A DNA stretch of 64,000 nt, taken from NCBI GenBank assembly GCA_934316545.1, contig CAKRDT010000003.1, positions 47,670 through 111,669 of the forward strand, written 5' to 3'. The notes below the pieces were generated by a model. That model searched no databases. It worked only from the letters and a program-made list of their open reading frames with translations, and was not told where the DNA came from. The first letter of the stretch is position 1; each line of letters begins with the position of its first letter. The stretch comes from an uncultured Agathobacter sp. (GTDB lineage Bacteria; Bacillota; Clostridia; Lachnospirales; Lachnospiraceae). Position numbers and translations under genes: made by a program. Of the stretch, positions 59,935 to 64,000 are shown piece by piece.

Positions 59935-61380
59935 GTGGCTAAAAATAGAAAGAACAAAAAGAAACAGGTGCAAACAGCTAAAAATAAAGAATTTCTCGTG
60001 ATCATGTATCTGTTTTTAGCAATGTTTCTCGGTCTGATGGCATATTTTGTCTATTTTCAGGTATACAAAAGCGAATCCTTCATCAACAGTCCGTACAATT
60101 CCCTTCAGGATCTTTTTGCGGAACGTGTGGTAAGAGGCGATATCCTTTCGGCAGACGGTCAGGTACTTGCCACAACAAAAGTTTCAAAAGATAAAAGTGA
60201 GACGCGGGAATATCCATATGGACGTATGTTTGCTCATGCGATCGGTTATGCGGTCAATGGTAAAGCAGGTATCGAAAATCAGGAAAATTTTGAACTCCTT
60301 CGTTCCCATGAGTTCTTCTTAAAACAAATGGGAGCGGATATTGCCGGTGATAAAACGCAGGGAGATACCGTTGTCACAACACTTGATTCTGCCGTACAGA
60401 AAGCTGCATATGAATCTTTGGGGAGTTATGACGGAGCTGTGATCGCGATGGAGCCGGAGACGGGTAAAATCATTACCATGGTTTCCAAACCGGATTTTGA
60501 TCCGAACACGATCCAACAGGATTGGGATACCGTTAACAGTGATTCGAGTACGGCACTTTATAATCGTGCAACACAGGGAAAATATGCGCCGGGATCGGTG
60601 TTTAAAATTTTTACAGCGCTGGAATATTATAAAGAAAATAAAAAAAGCTATACCGATTACAGTTATCAGTGTAATGGTTCCATTACTGTGGATGGGCAGA
60701 CGATCCATTGCGCCGGAAATCACAAACACGGAACGCAGAATCTGGAAACCTCATTTGCCAATTCCTGTAACTCTTCATTTGCCAATTTGTCTCTGACTCT
60801 GGATCGAAACAAATTTCAGGATCTGTGCAATTCGCTGCTTTTTAATAAAAGTCTTCCGATTGCATTTGAATCTTCAAAAAGCAGCTTTTCATTGAGCGGA
60901 TCGGATTCTAATGCGATGGTTATGGAAACGGGGATCGGACAGGGAAAAACACTTGTTTCACCACTGCACATGATACTCGTTGCAAGTGCCATTGATTATA
61001 ACGGAACACTGATGACACCGTATATGGTTGATCATACACAGAATGCCGCAGAAGTAGAGGTAAAGAAAAACGAGCCAAAAGAATATGCTTCATTGATGTC
61101 GGAGAAGGAAGCGCAGCTTATGCAGCAATATATGCGTTCCGTTGTCACATCCGGTACCGGATCGAAGCTTGCAGGTCAGTCCTACGAAGCAAGCGGCAAG
61201 ACCGGTACGGCACAGGTGTCGGATTCTTCTGATCAGACGAATGCATGGTTTGTGGGATATGCGAAAAAAGATGGATACCCTGATCTTGCAATCGCTGTTG
61301 TTGTAGAAAACAGTGGTGCCGGAAGTGCCTATGCAGTGCCGATTGCGAAGAAGGTATTTGACGTATATTTTAACAAATGA
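59935..61380 (+). CDS. Class B-like penicillin-binding protein (PbpA type)
   Basis: 481 residues, GTG start at 59935 with GGAGG upstream. A short cytoplasmic basic tail and one membrane helix (~22-44) lead to a reduced N-terminal domain and the transpeptidase domain with all three motifs: SVFK (S221-K224), SCN (277-279) and KTGT (422-425). It lacks the large PBP-dimer domain of PBP2/PBP3, like PbpA proteins encoded beside rodA in Actinobacteria and Clostridia. It should cross-link peptidoglycan made by the SEDS protein upstream. Confidence 0.85.
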   Translation: MAKNRKNKKKQVQTAKNKEFLVIMYLFLAMFLGLMAYFVYFQVYKSESFINSPYNSLQDLFAERVVRGDILSADGQVLATTKVSKDKSETREYPYGRMFAHAIGYAVNGKAGIENQENFELLRSHEFFLKQMGADIAGDKTQGDTVVTTLDSAVQKAAYESLGSYDGAVIAMEPETGKIITMVSKPDFDPNTIQQDWDTVNSDSSTALYNRATQGKYAPGSVFKIFTALEYYKENKKSYTDYSYQCNGSITVDGQTIHCAGNHKHGTQNLETSFANSCNSSFANLSLTLDRNKFQDLCNSLLFNKSLPIAFESSKSSFSLSGSDSNAMVMETGIGQGKTLVSPLHMILVASAIDYNGTLMTPYMVDHTQNAAEVEVKKNEPKEYASLMSEKEAQLMQQYMRSVVTSGTGSKLAGQSYEASGKTGTAQVSDSSDQTNAWFVGYAKKDGYPDLAIAVVVENSGAGSAYAVPIAKKVFDVYFNK

Positions 61381-61428
61381 TATACTTTTGACAGATGTTT
61401 TGAGAAACACGGCACAGGAGGTTTTGCA

Positions 61429-61881
61429 ATGATCGAGGCGACGAGCTGTGGCGGTGTGGTAATTTTTCGTGGAAAGATTTTACTTCTGTACAAGAATTAC
61501 AGAAATAAATATGAAGGCTGGGTTCTCCCTAAAGGCACTGTTGAACCGGGAGAAGAATACAAGGACACTGCAATCCGGGAGGTGAAAGAAGAAACCGGGG
61601 CTACAGCGACCATTATTCAGTATGTTGGCAAAAGTCATTATACCTTTTCAGTTCCGGAGGATACCGTGGAGAAAGATGTACACTGGTATCTGATGATGGG
61701 CGAAAGTTATTATAGTAAGCCACAAAAGGAAGAGTTTTTTGTCGATTCCGGATTTTATAAATATCATGAAGCGTACCACCTTCTTAAATTTGCAAATGAG
61801 AAACAGATTTTGGAGAAGGCGTACAATGAATATCTGGATCTCAAAAAAAGTAATCTGTGGGGTACCCACAAATATTATTAA
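61429..61881 (+). CDS. Nudix hydrolase
   Basis: 150 residues with a complete Nudix box (GTVEPGEEYKDTAIREVKEE followed by TGA) after GWVLPK. The short N-terminal CGGVVIF strand and basic patch resemble diadenosine polyphosphate or mutT-type enzymes; the substrate is not evident. ACAGGAGG precedes the ATG. It sits between the PBP gene and a small gene of unknown function. Confidence 0.8.
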   Translation: MIEATSCGGVVIFRGKILLLYKNYRNKYEGWVLPKGTVEPGEEYKDTAIREVKEETGATATIIQYVGKSHYTFSVPEDTVEKDVHWYLMMGESYYSKPQKEEFFVDSGFYKYHEAYHLLKFANEKQILEKAYNEYLDLKKSNLWGTHKYY

Positions 61882-61908
61882 AGATCAATCGGCAGAAGGG
61901 GTTTGCGG

Positions 61909-62235
61909 ATGAAGTGGTATCGTAAGCTTTACGTCAGCGAATCGATCGGGGATAAGGCCGGTCGGATTAAGTGGAAAATCAATCATAATGCAGGCACGAT
62001 ATCCGTGTATGTGATCGCTTTTGCTAGTAATCCGGACAACCTTTTGGATATCATACCGGCGTGGCAGCTTATGCAGAAGGGATACCCAGGGAATAATATT
62101 AAGATTATCGGGCTGGCAAAGGGATACGATGATGCGGTTGAACTTGTTCAAAAGATTATAGAAGAGACCTATGAGAATACCGGTGATGTCGATGTGTGGT
62201 CTTATCTTAAAGAAAATCGGAGGAAGAAGACATGA
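61909..62235 (+). CDS. Unknown protein upstream of the DUF2953 gene
   Basis: 108 residues from the ATG at 61909 (AGAAGGGG upstream; the TTG at 61903 is less likely). Mixed alpha/beta look (AGTISVYVIAFASNPDNLLD, IKIIGLAKGYDDAVELVQKI), no membrane segment. The stop overlaps the DUF2953 start by 4 bp (ATGA), so the two are coupled. I recognise no named family; similar small genes occur in this position in related bacteria, from memory. Confidence 0.6.
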   Translation: MKWYRKLYVSESIGDKAGRIKWKINHNAGTISVYVIAFASNPDNLLDIIPAWQLMQKGYPGNNIKIIGLAKGYDDAVELVQKIIEETYENTGDVDVWSYLKENRRKKT

Positions 62236-63152
62236 GTATTTTGCTTTTGATACTAAAGATCATTGGCATTGTATTGCTTGTCCTTCTTGCTTTGGTGATA
62301 CTTTTTATCATCGGAATCCTGTTTGTACCATATGCCTATCGGGTGAAAGGCAGTTTTCACGGGAAACCGGATCTTACGGCAAGTATTTACGGACTGGGCC
62401 ATCTGGTCGGCATCGGAGTGATTCTGACGGAAAGCGGCGCAAAAATGTATCTTCGTATCTGCGGAATCCGCAAATTTTTACGATCCGGTAATAAAGACAA
62501 CAAAACGGGTAATACTGACCAATATGAAGAAAGGGTAAGTGAAAATCCGAAGCCGGATAATCATGAAAAGCCGGCGATACAGGAAGTGGGCGAAGAATGG
62601 GAATCTGACAATGATGATGTGAACTCTGCGGATGCTGCGGAATCATTGGAAAACGAGACCGATGTTTTCCCGGCAGCGGATGTCCAAGTTTCGGGTAAGT
62701 TTCCTCAAAAAATCAAAAGCTGGATCGCGAAGATAAAGAACTTCTTTTATACATTAAAACAGGCTTTTTATCATATGAAGCAGACGATCCAGAAAATGAA
62801 GCAGCTTCTTACGGATGAAAGTCATAAGCGGGCTTTTACAAAGGTAAAGACTTCTGTCTGGCAGCTTCTGAAAATACTGATGCCACACAGACTGAAATTG
62901 AATCTGGAATATTCGACCGGTTCGCCGGACACGACGGCACAGCTTCTTGGCATCCTTGCAATGTTTCCGATCGGATATCAGAACAGGTGGAAGGTACATC
63001 CGGATTTTACGGCGGAGAATGCTTATGCAGAGGCTGATTTTGATGTGAAGGGGCGGGTGCTTGGAGTTTCATTTTTGAAACTGCTTTTAGGATTAGTTCT
63101 TGATAAGGACTGCCGAAAATTATATAATGACTTTATGACTATGAAGGCATAG
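62232..63152 (+). CDS. DUF2953 membrane protein (YtfI-like)
   Basis: 306 residues: an N-terminal membrane helix (~3-35, hydrophobic LLVLLALVILFIIGILF), a variable acidic middle (~95-155) and the C-terminal DUF2953 region (LKILMPHRLKLNLEYSTGSP, DTTAQLLGILAM, FDVKGRVLGVSFLKLLLGLV). In Bacillus the homologue ytfI is next to ytfJ/gerW in a forespore-expressed operon; the same neighbour lies here. Confidence 0.8.
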   Translation: MSILLLILKIIGIVLLVLLALVILFIIGILFVPYAYRVKGSFHGKPDLTASIYGLGHLVGIGVILTESGAKMYLRICGIRKFLRSGNKDNKTGNTDQYEERVSENPKPDNHEKPAIQEVGEEWESDNDDVNSADAAESLENETDVFPAADVQVSGKFPQKIKSWIAKIKNFFYTLKQAFYHMKQTIQKMKQLLTDESHKRAFTKVKTSVWQLLKILMPHRLKLNLEYSTGSPDTTAQLLGILAMFPIGYQNRWKVHPDFTAENAYAEADFDVKGRVLGVSFLKLLLGLVLDKDCRKLYNDFMTMKA

Positions 63153-63175
63153 ACACGGGATAGGAGGACGAAAAG

Positions 63176-63583
63176 ATGGCAGATAACAGCTTTAACAATA
63201 CAGTAGAATCATTATTTAAAGGAATGGACAGTTTCATTACAACAAAGACGGTTGTCGGTGATGCGGTGCACATTGGAGATACGATCATTCTTCCGCTTGT
63301 CGATGTATCGTTCGGTGTCGCTGCAGGTGCTTTCTCGCAGGAAAAGAAGAACAACGGAGCCGGCGGTATGGGGGGTAAGATCAACCCGAGTGCTGTGCTT
63401 GTAATTCAGAACGGTGTGACCAAACTTGTTAATATTAAAAATCAGGACAGCATGACAAAGATTCTTGATATGGTTCCGGACTTTGTTAATAAATTTACAT
63501 CCGGAAAGAACAAAGATGAGGATCTGACCTTTGAGGATATTGAACCGGAAAAGAATGAGGATGAGTCTGCAAAGGAAGCGTAA
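63176..63583 (+). CDS. gerW: Spore protein GerW (YtfJ)
   Basis: 135 residues with the GerW/YtfJ core: VESLFKGMDSFITTKTVVGD, TIILPLVDVSFGVAAGAF, GGMGGKINPSAVLVIQNGVT. In Bacillus it is needed for germination of spores. The Cys/Gly-rich variable loop is GAGGMGGK here. AGGAGG precedes the ATG. With DUF2953 it suggests the organism makes, or descended from makers of, spores. Confidence 0.85.
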   Translation: MADNSFNNTVESLFKGMDSFITTKTVVGDAVHIGDTIILPLVDVSFGVAAGAFSQEKKNNGAGGMGGKINPSAVLVIQNGVTKLVNIKNQDSMTKILDMVPDFVNKFTSGKNKDEDLTFEDIEPEKNEDESAKEA

Positions 63584-63629
63584 TCTTTTTTCAGGACGGA
63601 TAGTGATAATTGGATAGTTTCCATTCAGA

Positions 63630-63661
63630 AAGCATATATTAGAAGTAATATATGCTTTTTT
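63630..63661 (+). terminator. Terminator after gerW
   Basis: AAGCATATATTA (63630-63641) pairs with TAATATATGCTT (63646-63657), followed by Ts. Confidence 0.8.
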
Positions 63662-63670
63662 GGTGGGAAA

Positions 63671-63811
63671 ATGCGTAGAATCTGGGGATATACATTGTTC
63701 TGGTTTGCAATGGGAATGTTACTTATGTATATCGTGGGAGGTGGAATTGTCGGAATCCTGCTGATCGCGGGAGCGCTGTTGTTATCGTATCTGTTGTATT
63801 CGTGTAGATAG
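63671..63811 (+). CDS. Very small hydrophobic protein
   Basis: 46 codons: MRRIWGYTLFWFAMGMLLMY then IVGGGIVGILLIAGALLLSY and LLYSCR. Two membrane helices joined by a Gly turn. A GGTGGG site at 63663-63667 precedes the ATG. It follows the gerW terminator with only 9 bp between, so it needs read-through or a promoter inside the hairpin region. Similar two-helix mini-proteins are common in clostridia; function unknown. Confidence 0.5.
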   Translation: MRRIWGYTLFWFAMGMLLMYIVGGGIVGILLIAGALLLSYLLYSCR

Positions 63812-63892
63812 AAGCGTACCGCACAAGACGCTGGTCCGTTGCTTCGCGTGCGTTTTTAAATCACAGGAAGGAAAATTTCCTATGGTTAAAAA

Positions 63893-63920
63893 AAGAACCA
63901 TCACAGAAGTGATGGTTCTT
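63893..63920 (-). terminator. Terminator of rpmB
   Basis: AAGAACCATCAC (63893-63904) and GTGATGGTTCTT (63909-63920) form a perfect 12-bp stem; on the minus strand it ends in a T-run, serving the ribosomal protein gene. Confidence 0.8.
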
Positions 63921-63929
63921 AATAGCTTA

Positions 63930-64000
63930 CTAAGCTCTCTCAACTTTACCAGATCTAAGGCAGGAAGCACAAACATATAATTTCTGTGGTACTCCGTTTA
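63930..64000 (-). CDS. rpmB: Ribosomal protein L28, C-terminal end (5' end outside window)
   Basis: The last 23 codons read NGVPQKLYVCASCLRSGKVE then RA and stop. This is the conserved C-terminus of bacterial L28 with the CxxC of the zinc-binding form. The rest of the gene lies beyond the window edge. It is convergent to the small hydrophobic protein gene. Confidence 0.85.
   Translation of the reverse strand, partial: NGVPQKLYVCASCLRSGKVERA

Noticed and set aside
1-64000. tRNA, rRNA and CRISPR arrays
   Set aside because: I looked for CCA-ended cloverleaf regions, rRNA blocks and regularly spaced repeats and saw none; the repeats present are palindromes, not arrays. A tRNAscan or CRISPR search was not possible here.

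Overview
The window looks like a chromosomal segment of a low-to-mid G+C gut Firmicute, most likely a Lachnospiraceae-type clostridium. This is inferred from gene families and signals: YtrA-type GntR/ABC locus, LicT-type antitermination, an HPr with Arg at position 46, methyl-accepting chemotaxis proteins, GerW/DUF2953, and consensus TTGACA-17-TATAAT promoters with AGGAGG ribosome sites. No rRNA, tRNA or CRISPR array was seen.

Layout. (1) 1-8.3 kb is accessory DNA, visibly richer in G+C over 1-6.6 kb: the tail of one large secreted surface protein, an IS200/IS605 transposase relic, a KilA-N fragment, a stand-alone LuxR-type helix-turn-helix gene, a complete 1767-residue surface protein sharing an exact 220-bp tail with the first, then debris of a DUF4143 ATPase, a serine recombinase and a phage family-A DNA polymerase. 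(2) 8.3-22 kb: LacI regulator with a MATE pump; a YtrA-like GntR regulator with two ABC ATPase/permease pairs; a secreted propeller-like protein; a TPR-GGDEF protein; gamma-carbonic anhydrase; phosphatase; hydrolase; GH25 lysozyme; SulP transporter. (3) 22-28.4 kb: YitT protein, MarR/MATE divergent from NudC, then a small membrane protein with a heavy-metal P-type ATPase. (4) 28.5-35.6 kb: chemoreceptor and a PTS locus (ptsI, ptsH, LicT-like antiterminator, EIIA, NagE-like EIICB). (5) 35.6-36.8 kb: about 1.2 kb without a convincing gene, built from two large palindromes. (6) 36.8-52.2 kb: Mn-riboswitch/CaCA exchanger, small membrane proteins, chemoreceptor, rhodanese-TtcA fusion, EAL protein, DtxR-type repressor, heterodimeric ABC exporter, L,D-transpeptidase, phosphofructokinase, radical SAM protein. 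(7) 52.2-64 kb: LD-carboxypeptidase, a 549-bp palindrome, ruvAB, zapA, U32 peptidase, FtsW/RodA, penicillin-binding protein, Nudix, DUF2953, gerW, and the end of rpmB.

How it works together. The PTS block is the clearest circuit: general PTS proteins, the antiterminator and a sugar-specific permease lie together, and both ptsI and the antiterminator gene have a leader in which a RAT or RAT-like element overlaps a terminator. The ABC, MATE, metal and manganese loci each carry a readable operator or riboswitch. The ruvAB-zapA-ftsW-pbp end is a repair/division/wall cluster.

Most unusual content: two families of large imperfect palindromes. Family A has two inverted copies at 35.68-36.03 and 36.42-36.81 kb (170 of 172 core positions identical). 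Family B has one full 549-bp copy in the ruvAB leader and decayed relics at 10.65 and 18.7-18.8 kb. I cannot assign either to a known element from sequence alone.
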